Shown here: piece after piece, positions 1 to 6,637 of the stretch
Layout of the letters: each line of letters begins with the position of its first letter
Position numbering within the stretch: the first letter of the stretch is position 1
Origin: Flavobacteriaceae bacterium
GTDB lineage: Bacteria > Bacteroidota > Bacteroidia > Flavobacteriales > Flavobacteriaceae
Assembly: GCA_002693605.1 (NCBI GenBank)
Contig: NZQO01000104.1
Location: 1 to 10,802, forward strand
DNA: 10,802 nt
Reading direction: 5' to 3'
Notes under the pieces: model-generated
What the model was told of the DNA's origin: nothing
The model's input: only the letters and a program-made list of their open reading frames with translations
Database searches by the model: none
Made by a program: the position numbers and the translations under genes

Positions 1-298
1 CCACAGCGAGCAGTTATTTGCGCTTACGCCACTGGCTGCGTGTTTTCCGGAGTAGGCTTTAGTAAGATCCTGAGTGAATAGCCGTGAGCGCTCAGTAGTA
101 TCCCTATCTATCGTCAGCCCGTTAACACACTGCAATCTTCTAGGGCTAGGGATTCACCCCCAATCCACGTAATATTGTGTTAATCCGATCCCAAAACGGT
201 AACACTTGATGGTGTCAACGTAATTCCATGCGGTCCGTCGCAAAACGTTGCCCCGAGTCACCATACAGTGCCAGAAAATCTCTGATGAAGTGAGGTAG
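1..298. other. Non-coding leader region upstream of the secreted-protein gene
   Basis: I see no convincing gene, RNA gene or mobile element in these 298 bases. Short elements present are a perfect 10-bp palindrome at 85-94 and a tandem duplication of CTAGGG at 140-151. A weak sigma-70-like TTGTGT box at 175-180 has no convincing -10 partner. No clear sigma-54 (-24/-12) promoter was found, although such promoters are known for some genes of PEP-CTERM systems. The region presumably carries the promoter of the plus-strand gene that follows, but I cannot place it. Confidence 0.4.
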
Positions 299-1669
299 AT
301 GATGAACCGCACCATCCAAAACATGTCGCTAACACTCTGCACTGCGGTGGCTTTTGTCCTTGGCGCTTCTCCGGCAACCGCCACTCCAACCATTACCGGC
401 GTTGACATCCCACCTTCTCCTGACCTGACCTACGGCTCCACGATCACCATCACGGGTTCAGGGTTTGGATCGAAGGCCCAAGCTGAGCCTATCCTATACG
501 ACACCGTTGACGCCGCCTACGAAAATGGCGTCCTCAATCTCAAGCACAGCCAGCTTAGCAACGGCGACCTTATCCTGAGCACCAATGAAAATCCCGATTC
601 TATATGGGCAGGGCCATCAAGTACCGCTTTCGGCGCTTCCCGCGTGCAAGTCAGCTCTGATCGGCCTACCCGACACACCAACTCCTCCGAACATTACTAC
701 TTCAAAGGCTTTAACGGCTTTGTGGGTAAGCCGGTCGCTTATGGCGGAAAGTCGGGATTCGGCACACCCGCCGACGAACCACAACTTTACGTTAGTTGGT
801 GGTACAAACCCAAGTACTCTCCTAGCCTTTACTGGAGAATTGACCCATTGAATCAGGACGGAACATTTGTTCCCGGTGAAAAGCTCGCCATGAACGGAAT
901 CTCAGCCACCTTTATCGGTGTCGATGATGAAGGGATGATTAATCTAGTTTTCGATGACCCTGTCAATAGCAACGACCTAAAAGGCCAGTTGGTAAGAGGC
1001 TCGCTGTCAAACGCTACAACGACATTCCCGGAGGTTTTCAAAGGGGGAGGCAGCTTTGGGTATCTCGGCCCTGGATCACAGAAATATTTAAGGATAAGAG
1101 AAGATGCTGACGGCAAGATTGGGGTAGCTCTATCTTGGACCCAAATGCACCAGACTTTGAGCGGCTACAGCACATCTGATGTGCTGGTAAACTGGGAAAA
1201 CCGAGTTCTTGAAGGAAACCAATGGCATTTCATGGAGTTCATGATTGATACTGATAAAGGGATCTTCAAAATCAACATAGACGCTCAACCGATGACGAGC
1301 TTTAATTTTGATCCAAAATTAGCCTTTGAAGGCGAATGGAGTCCTACAGTCGCACTTCTCGGCCTCAACGGGAAAGTAGGGCATTTACAAGAAAGCGACT
1401 TTGATGACATCTATATAGACAACTCGTTTCAGAGGGTTATTATTGCTGATTCGAAAAATATACAAGAGGCACGCTATATTGAGGTTCAATACCCACTATC
1501 TTGGTCAGATACAGCCATAACATTCCAACTCAACAACGGATCACTATCTAAGGCACGGGAAATATACGCATTCGTATCAAACAGAGATGGCGATTTTAAC
1601 TCGGAAGGTTTCCCTTTGTGCCAGGATTGCTTGTCTCCTCCTGAAAAGATTGAGATAAAAGTTGACTAG
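299..1669 (+). CDS. Secreted IPT/TIG-like and jelly-roll-like hypothetical protein
   Basis: The 456-residue product begins with a Sec signal peptide: polar start, hydrophobic core around residues 10-24 and a likely AxA cleavage after residue 28. Residues 30-57 (PTITGVDIPP, then GSTITITGSGFG) match the first strands of an IPT/TIG immunoglobulin-like domain. The middle, roughly 140-380, is all-beta with many aromatics (YVSWWYKP near 164, QWHFMEFMID near 308, DFDDIYIDN near 367), resembling concanavalin/LamG-type jelly rolls seen in polysaccharide-binding proteins and lyases. The tail, about 395-435, looks like another beta-sandwich piece. The mature protein has only two cysteines, a CQDC pair at 441-444. 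There is no PEP-CTERM tail, and the signal-peptide cysteine is not a lipobox. GAGG at 292-295 lies 3 bases from the first ATG but 6 from the second at 302, so 302 may be the true start. The gene converges on the EPS operon. An extracellular role with the polysaccharide is inference, and no catalytic residues can be named. Confidence 0.75.
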   Translation: MMNRTIQNMSLTLCTAVAFVLGASPATATPTITGVDIPPSPDLTYGSTITITGSGFGSKAQAEPILYDTVDAAYENGVLNLKHSQLSNGDLILSTNENPDSIWAGPSSTAFGASRVQVSSDRPTRHTNSSEHYYFKGFNGFVGKPVAYGGKSGFGTPADEPQLYVSWWYKPKYSPSLYWRIDPLNQDGTFVPGEKLAMNGISATFIGVDDEGMINLVFDDPVNSNDLKGQLVRGSLSNATTTFPEVFKGGGSFGYLGPGSQKYLRIREDADGKIGVALSWTQMHQTLSGYSTSDVLVNWENRVLEGNQWHFMEFMIDTDKGIFKINIDAQPMTSFNFDPKLAFEGEWSPTVALLGLNGKVGHLQESDFDDIYIDNSFQRVIIADSKNIQEARYIEVQYPLSWSDTAITFQLNNGSLSKAREIYAFVSNRDGDFNSEGFPLCQDCLSPPEKIEIKVD

Positions 1670-1869
1670 GCACCTAAGAGGTCATATATATTCACAATAT
1701 ACCTATCAATGATAAATAAAATATAGCCCCAAACCAAATTGTTGTATGGAGCAAAATAACTAACTTTCGATAAAAAAAGCGAGCCACCCCGAAAGACGCA
1801 GGTCTCAAACTACTCCTGTAGCCGTAAACTCTATTAGTATAACCTGACTTTCGGGGTAGAAACTCGTTA
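1670..1869. other. AT-rich intergenic region between convergent genes
   Basis: About 200 bases separate the stop codons of the plus-strand secreted-protein gene and the last minus-strand EPS gene. The part next to the plus-strand gene (1670-1770) is very AT-rich and holds only trivial inverted repeats, so I could not identify a convincing terminator for that gene. The other half contains the large hairpin listed separately as the EPS operon terminator. An open frame on the minus strand crosses this region but simply reads through the hairpin, and I do not regard it as a gene. Confidence 0.6.
1772..1866 (-). terminator. Likely Rho-independent terminator of the EPS operon with a large structured loop
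   Basis: Read on the minus strand just after the last glycosyltransferase, CGAG and then ACCCCGAAAG (1857-1848) pair with CTTTCGGGGT (1795-1786) and CTCG (1783-1780). A run of seven T (1778-1772) follows immediately. The 10-bp core is perfect. The outer 4-bp helix is separated from it by a small asymmetric internal loop. Inside, a further 5-bp helix pairs 1799-1803 with 1842-1846, and a small CTAC/GTAG hairpin (1810-1821) has AGGA in its loop when read on the minus strand. The stem plus U-tract and the position after the final gene support termination. The roughly 50-base loop between the core arms is unusually long for a simple terminator. Confidence 0.6.
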
Positions 1870-2916
1870 TTACAACTTTCCAGCGCTATCACCAGTCAGA
1901 CTCGGTATTTTGGACTCAATATTAGAAAACTGCTTTTTCCAACTTAATTCAAGTTCGCATTTTAATTCCTTAATTTCTTTTTCGAAAGTCTCAAAATTTT
2001 CAAAGAGTGACTCGATACCTTCAACTATTGATTGAGCCACAGGCTCTACGTACACAGCCCCCTTGTCAAAATAACTCATGATAGTTTTTTTGTAAGATAA
2101 TACCATGGGCTTATTTAATGCTACAGATTCGTATGCGCCACAGTTAAGAGTATAGTCCAACGTCGTCAAAACCATCACTGCATCAGCTGAACTCAAATAA
2201 TACAGATAATCATCCTCCTCTACAAAACCAAGGAGCACCACATTCTTCGGAACGCGATCAGGTTGAACATTAGCCTTTTTATAATTTCCAGAAACATAGA
2301 TAACCCAATCAGACGGCAGAAGATTTGCCGCTTCGAGCACTTCCCGAAAGGGTTCATCATCGCTAAATGTGCAGATAAAGAAAATATTGAATTGACCCTG
2401 TAGTTTTTTCTTTTTTTTGGGGTCTTGAAGAGCTGGAATCTTATCAGGCAAAACAATACCATTCCCTCCCATGCAGTCTACAAATTCCTTTAAAAAAGGG
2501 TTCGTAACAATCATTAAGTCAGAATGTCTAATCGTTATATTACTAATCACCCTATACAAAACCCACTTAAATTTATAACTTTTAGAGTAACGAAAAGCAA
2601 AATTCGTATGCCTATCAGCTACGAGATAGAAGCCAAACCTATTTTTCATCATACAAAGAAAAAGATTAAGAATAATAGATGGATTTTGGCAAACCACTAC
2701 CTTTGGCCGAATAGCAATCAGGTATTTTAGTGTTTTAAAACAAAGAACAAAGTATCTGATTCTTTTAAGCTTTTTGCAGCCAATCACTTTATACTGAGCA
2801 GATAATGATTTAGCTAGAACTCGGGATCGACGGTGATCTTCCCAAGTTATCCATACTGATCCTGTGTTATTTTCTGTATAGTTCAATTCTATTTCACCCC
2901 AAAAGAAGCGTGCCAC
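1870..2916 (-). CDS. GT4-like glycosyltransferase, last gene of the EPS operon
   Basis: This 348-residue protein probably transfers a sugar to the growing EPS repeat unit at the cytoplasmic face of the membrane. Its N-terminus (VWITWEDHRRSRVLAKSL, residues 21-38) and the AIRPKVVVCQNPS segment (68-80) resemble the acceptor-side Rossmann domain of GT-B enzymes. The C-terminal half has typical nucleotide-sugar-domain features: NVVLLGFVEEDDYLYYLSSADAVMVL (225-250) and CGAYESVALNKPMVLS (259-274), a degenerate form of the GT4 E-x7-E region. No transmembrane segment is clear. The listed GTG start overlaps the preceding gene by 28 bases and lacks a good ribosome site. A TTG at 2886, preceded by GGGGTGA and lying just after the upstream stop, is at least as good and would give 338 residues. 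The gene is strongly AT-rich and contains a run of five lysines (167-171). The sugar donor cannot be predicted. Confidence 0.72.
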   Translation of the reverse strand: MARFFWGEIELNYTENNTGSVWITWEDHRRSRVLAKSLSAQYKVIGCKKLKRIRYFVLCFKTLKYLIAIRPKVVVCQNPSIILNLFLCMMKNRFGFYLVADRHTNFAFRYSKSYKFKWVLYRVISNITIRHSDLMIVTNPFLKEFVDCMGGNGIVLPDKIPALQDPKKKKKLQGQFNIFFICTFSDDEPFREVLEAANLLPSDWVIYVSGNYKKANVQPDRVPKNVVLLGFVEEDDYLYYLSSADAVMVLTTLDYTLNCGAYESVALNKPMVLSYKKTIMSYFDKGAVYVEPVAQSIVEGIESLFENFETFEKEIKELKCELELSWKKQFSNIESKIPSLTGDSAGKL

Positions 2917-4115
2917 TTTTCAATCAATAGTATCTGTCTTTTGCAAAAAAACAATTTATATGACATGAAAAGTTCATAAATATCTTTCCTCGAGAAAAGG
3001 GGACCGCAGATACCCTCCAAGCCCACATTATCATATATCGAATTAATCTCAATTATTACTGGCCCTGAATCCGTTATAGCGATATCCATTCCGAGAATTC
3101 TGTGGTAGTTCATTTTTTTCTGAACAGTAGAGGCAAGAGATCTAACCTGATCCCAATAAGGTATCGCGAAGTCCTTAAATAGTACGCCCGAGTCTGGATG
3201 TTCAGAAAATGATTTACCAGCTATGTTTTGTCCCGGACCAACCAAACAACCCTTCTCAATATCTATTTTGACTGCCAGACCACCCTTACTGAGGTTGTCA
3301 ATTAAAGAGGAGCAGGAACCAAATCTCATATACGCTCCTAATTCTACAACCTGTTCACTTTTATCAAGGGCGGTCACGAATCGAACAGTATTTATTGACT
3401 TTGAAACTTGATTTAGATACTTATGTTGCTCAATGCACTCTTGAACTATCATCGATTCTACGGCGTGCGTTGACTTTCGACTAGATGAAAACAAACTGTG
3501 TATCTCACTTCCTGAAACCTCAAAGAAAATTATACTATGCCCACCCTTTCCATTCACTGGTTTAACAACAATACGCTTGCTTAAATTGCTGCTGGTTTCC
3601 ACCAACCGACGTACCACACCTTCCATGTTTTCTCCTGGAGCAACAATCTTGTATTCTTTTGGGGTTGGAATGCCATTTAAAACACAAATGTCATGACATA
3701 GCCTTTTATCCTCATAAACTACTCTGTACTTTGGGGGCTGCAAAACGCGAAAAAGACTTCTCCGCTGAAAGGGATTGTAATTTGACCCCCAATACAAAGC
3801 CCACTCCCGAGGCTTCTTTTCCCAAAGACGACATTGCTGATAATGATCTGGAAAAGTTTTAAAAACAAAAAATATGTACAAAAAATCTTTCAAGACACCA
3901 ATTTTTGACTTCTTGCAAACCTTCCAATCAATCAGAAAGACGTAAGCGTACGGAAGAAATAAAAAACGTATTACCTGTCTAAGGTAGGGGGCTAACTTTT
4001 CAATAAAAGAACTAAAACCGCTTATAATATATATGTAAATGTTTTCTATCTTGTTTCTGCCATTTAGTTCATCTATTTTTAAGCGTGGCGACCCTGGTTC
4101 TTTATCATAGCTCAT
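2889..4115 (-). CDS. ATP-grasp protein of the sugar-transfer-associated type
   Basis: The 408-residue product matches the ATP-grasp family associated with sugar-transfer and EPS loci (Pfam ATPgrasp_ST type). Visible motifs in order: VYEDKRLCHDICVLNGIPTPK (133-153), which precedes the fold as in ATP-grasp ligases; VVKPVNGKGGHSI with the likely ATP-binding lysine (183-195); VQECIEQH (224-231); NTVRFVT (242-248); NLSKGGLAVKID (274-285); and GMDIAITDSGPVIIEIN (342-358), giving metal-binding D, E and N. A hydrophobic segment at about 47-63 may be a buried or membrane-associated helix. ATP-grasp enzymes join a carboxylate to an amine or thiol via an acyl-phosphate, so it may attach an amino acid or other acid to a sugar; that is inference. 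Its ATG overlaps the CapK stop by one base (TAATG), with AAGGA seven bases upstream, implying coupled translation. The gene is AT-rich like the one after it. Confidence 0.82.
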   Translation of the reverse strand: MSYDKEPGSPRLKIDELNGRNKIENIYIYIISGFSSFIEKLAPYLRQVIRFLFLPYAYVFLIDWKVCKKSKIGVLKDFLYIFFVFKTFPDHYQQCRLWEKKPREWALYWGSNYNPFQRRSLFRVLQPPKYRVVYEDKRLCHDICVLNGIPTPKEYKIVAPGENMEGVVRRLVETSSNLSKRIVVKPVNGKGGHSIIFFEVSGSEIHSLFSSSRKSTHAVESMIVQECIEQHKYLNQVSKSINTVRFVTALDKSEQVVELGAYMRFGSCSSLIDNLSKGGLAVKIDIEKGCLVGPGQNIAGKSFSEHPDSGVLFKDFAIPYWDQVRSLASTVQKKMNYHRILGMDIAITDSGPVIIEINSIYDNVGLEGICGPLFSRKDIYELFMSYKLFFCKRQILLIEKWHASFGVK

Positions 4116-5446
4116 TATGAAATCCTTTCCACCAATCTTAATTTTCCGGATGGCTCTCGCGGAATATAGTTAACGCTTTCAAAGGTATAATCATACAAGG
4201 CATCAAACCGATCTTTAAGCTCACGCAATAGGCGAGATTTTACTGAATTGAAGTTCTCTTCGGTAGCCACAATGGACAACCTGATGTTATTGTTATTCTG
4301 TGTTATTTTGAAAGCTTTTACGGGCAGTCCAATCTTTTTTAAGTCTTCGAACATGTATAAAAAAAATTCACCATGAAACCGTTGGCCTTTGCTGTTTATT
4401 AAAACATCATACTCTCTCCCTTGGATGCCAAATATCACCGGTAAAGATAGTCCGCAGCGACAGTTTTTATCTAATAGTCTGATATAGTCCTTTAATCGAT
4501 AACGTATTAGTGGCGTTGTAAAATTGATGAGGTCAGTAACAACAATTTCACCGAGTTCACCCACTTTCACGGGGTCCCCGGAATCAGCCAAGACCTCTAC
4601 AATCATGTTCTCTGCGGAGATGTGCAAACTCCGGTGCTCGCATTCATGGGCAATTGTTCCAAGCTCTCCACAGCCATATTCGTTGAACACCTTGCACTCA
4701 AAAACCTTTTCAATCTGCTGTCGATCCGGCTCGGTGAGAGCTTCAGCAGTAGTGACAATGGCTTTCGGTTTTAGTGTCCCGCGCTCACCTGTGCGCTCGA
4801 CGTAGTCGGCGAACTGGCGGATCATGGATACATAACCGTAAAAATAATCTGGCTTGAACTTCTGTAGCTCCTGAAAGTATTTGCCTAGGTCATCCTCCGA
4901 AAAAGCAAATGCAGACAGCCGCTTGCGGTGAGCAACGAAGTCGATAAGCCTTGCTCGCCAATAGTCCCTCTTACTGGCCGGTATGCCCCAAAAGCGGGCC
5001 TGCTTGTCACCAACATCGATTCCCGCCCAATGGTAACCTCTCCACGTGGCCGCCAGCTCATGAGCCATGCCGGCACTGTCTTTTCGAAGTGTGACCGGTG
5101 CCCCAGTGGAGCCACCGGTCGTCTTGTAGCGGGCCAAAAGCCCAGTTTTGCTCGAGTAAAGCTGGTCCGCATGGTTACGGAGGAAATCTTTCTCCAGTAA
5201 AGGAATTTCGCGAAGCTGTTCGAGTGAGGTCAGCGGTAACTCCGGAAGATCCGCGTAATGAGGAACCGTTGTCTTGGCATGTTGTAACAGCCGGTTCAAC
5301 CTTCCCAGTTGCAACCTTTCAATCTGATTCTGCGGGGAATACTGGGTTTTCTCCAGCGCCTTCAGATGTCGACCAATCCATTCTCCACGCAATAGGACCA
5401 CGGGGTAGTAGATACCATACTTGAAAATTAAGTTGCTGATACTCAA
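4115..5446 (-). CDS. CapK/phenylacetate-CoA-ligase-like adenylate-forming enzyme
   Basis: This 443-residue protein belongs to the ANL adenylating superfamily, in the PaaK/CapK branch common in capsule and EPS loci. Diagnostic motifs are the P-loop TTGGSTGAPVT (109-119), NEYGCGELG (255-263), GELGEIVVTDL (296-306) followed by TPLIRYRLKDY (311-321), and CRCGLSLPVI (329-338) where PaaK relatives have a cysteine-containing segment. The length is normal for the family. It would activate a carboxylic acid as an acyl-adenylate and may pass it to CoA or directly to a sugar; the acid is unknown. The start is TTG, supported by AGGAG seven bases upstream, and overlaps the preceding glycosyltransferase stop in TTGA. 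It is coupled to the downstream ATP-grasp gene by a one-base overlap. Composition is intermediate, becoming AT-rich toward its 3' end. True phenylacetate catabolism is unlikely in this setting. Confidence 0.85.
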   Translation of the reverse strand: MSISNLIFKYGIYYPVVLLRGEWIGRHLKALEKTQYSPQNQIERLQLGRLNRLLQHAKTTVPHYADLPELPLTSLEQLREIPLLEKDFLRNHADQLYSSKTGLLARYKTTGGSTGAPVTLRKDSAGMAHELAATWRGYHWAGIDVGDKQARFWGIPASKRDYWRARLIDFVAHRKRLSAFAFSEDDLGKYFQELQKFKPDYFYGYVSMIRQFADYVERTGERGTLKPKAIVTTAEALTEPDRQQIEKVFECKVFNEYGCGELGTIAHECEHRSLHISAENMIVEVLADSGDPVKVGELGEIVVTDLINFTTPLIRYRLKDYIRLLDKNCRCGLSLPVIFGIQGREYDVLINSKGQRFHGEFFLYMFEDLKKIGLPVKAFKITQNNNNIRLSIVATEENFNSVKSRLLRELKDRFDALYDYTFESVNYIPREPSGKLRLVERIS

Positions 5447-6603
5447 AAAGTTACTCCTGGTTTCGTGGGCTTCTTTTGTCCAGGCAAGACCGAGTAAACG
5501 CTACGATATTTTTGGGCCATAGCAATGGCTGTATATCGGGCTTCAAAGGCCCGCATTCCAGCCCTGGTGTGAACAATGAGATCATGACGATCATTGACGG
5601 CCCTTTTGATGCCTTCAAAAAGCTGGCTACAGGAGTTGGATTCCACCAAAATACCGGCCCTCCCTTGGTCTAATGCTTGAGGTATGCCGCCCACCGCCGT
5701 GGACAAAACCGCTAAACCTGCTCGCATTGCCTCCAACAAGGTAATTGGCAATCCTTCTGTCAACGAAGGTATCACCAGCAAATCAAAATGCTTCATCAGT
5801 CCCGGTACGTCATTCCGGTAGCCAAGCAGGCGAACTTTTGGCTCAAGCCCAAGGTCTTTACGCAACCTTTCTAACTCAGAGCGTTTGCCGCCCTCGCCCA
5901 CAATACACAACCCAAGTTGCATTTTATTGAGCGGCTCCCGAGCCACTGCCCGCAGGAGCTCCGAGAAGTTTTTTTCTGGTGAGAGCCTACCCACTGCCAG
6001 GAGGTTAAAGGTATTGCCTTTCAGGAACTGTTCCAGTTCCGGCCCCAGGTTCGCCTCCTGTTCCTCGGGCTGCAATTCGGGAAGGCCGTTTTCGATAACC
6101 GCGATTTTGTTTTCGGGCAGTCGGCGGACTATCGGCAAATCAAGCATGTGCGGGGCCACCAAGCAAACCCTGTCCATCAGTCGCAAGAAGACTCTGTCCA
6201 TTTTTTCATAAACCCACAGCTTGCTGAACCTTGGCGCGTGGACGTAGCCATGCAAGGTGGTCACCAAGGGTAGTTTCAGCCCAGAAAGTTTCTGCAGGCC
6301 CATCAAAATGTTGAATTTGTAGCCATGGGAATGGAGGATCTGGTAGCCGTTGCTCTTGGCCCACCGGGCGATCCTAACGGATTCACAGAGGTTTAGGCCC
6401 GGTTTCATGAGCCAGGGGGTTACCGGCAGATTTCTGCGGCGGGCCTCCAGTTCGATGGCCTTTACGCCATCTTCATGGGCACCAGCACTCAGGAGCATGG
6501 GGCTATCGCCCATTTTGATCTGCTCTTCCATGAGGTTGAGGACCATTTTTTCCGCGCCGTAGAGGCCTCCGCTGTCGATCAGGTGCAACACTTTCATTAA
6601 CAC
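5443..6603 (-). CDS. Family 4 glycosyltransferase (GT-B fold)
   Basis: The 386-residue protein is a classical GT4 enzyme that would add a sugar from a nucleotide donor to the lipid-linked EPS intermediate. The N-terminal domain starts MKVLHLIDSGGLYGAEKMVLNL, with the GG acceptor loop at 12-13, then HSHGYK (91-96) and TTLHGYVH (115-122). The C-terminal domain shows LLAVGRLSPEKNF (201-213), VRLLGYRNDVPGLM (257-270) and IPSLTEGLPITLLEAM (278-293), with the E-x7-E pair at 283 and 291 that binds the donor. Glycine-rich AVGGIPQAL follows, as usual. The GTG start at 6603 has AAGAG seven bases upstream. An ATG two codons further in (6597) is the alternative, but its spacing to that site is 13 bases. 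The gene follows the acyltransferase after 34 bases and overlaps the CapK-like gene by four. Sugar specificity is not predictable. Confidence 0.88.
   Translation of the reverse strand: MLMKVLHLIDSGGLYGAEKMVLNLMEEQIKMGDSPMLLSAGAHEDGVKAIELEARRRNLPVTPWLMKPGLNLCESVRIARWAKSNGYQILHSHGYKFNILMGLQKLSGLKLPLVTTLHGYVHAPRFSKLWVYEKMDRVFLRLMDRVCLVAPHMLDLPIVRRLPENKIAVIENGLPELQPEEQEANLGPELEQFLKGNTFNLLAVGRLSPEKNFSELLRAVAREPLNKMQLGLCIVGEGGKRSELERLRKDLGLEPKVRLLGYRNDVPGLMKHFDLLVIPSLTEGLPITLLEAMRAGLAVLSTAVGGIPQALDQGRAGILVESNSCSQLFEGIKRAVNDRHDLIVHTRAGMRAFEARYTAIAMAQKYRSVYSVLPGQKKPTKPGVTF
5454..5458 (-). promoter_or_regulatory. Ribosome binding site that fixes the TTG start of the CapK-like gene
   Basis: AGGAG on the minus strand lies seven bases before the TTG at 5446. 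It is inside the end of the upstream glycosyltransferase gene, whose TGA overlaps the TTG. No ATG start of comparable quality lies nearby, so the site decides the start. Confidence 0.65.
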
Positions 6604-6637
6604 ACTTACACTCTTTGAAGCGTCGAGGCGGGAATGG

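Noticed and set aside
1..298. Cyclic-di-GMP riboswitch or sigma-54 promoter before the secreted-protein gene
   Set aside because: Neither the conserved GEMM riboswitch core nor a GG-N10-GC promoter with good flanks could be found.
1780..1866. Hairpin as an integron attC site
   Set aside because: The size and nested arms invite the idea, but the conserved RYYYAAC and GTTRRRY ends are absent, no integrase is nearby, and the U-tract after the stem fits a terminator better.
1692..1892. 66-codon minus-strand open frame across the intergenic region
   Set aside because: It reads through the inverted-repeat arms and U-tract of the terminator and overlaps the end of the glycosyltransferase gene. It has no family resemblance, so it is best explained as a frame through structured non-coding DNA.
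2220..2462. 80-codon open frame overlapping the glycosyltransferase on the same strand, as a possible frameshift partner
   Set aside because: It lies in the +1 frame, not the -1 frame reached from the A AAA AAG heptamer, and its sequence shows no protein-like domain.
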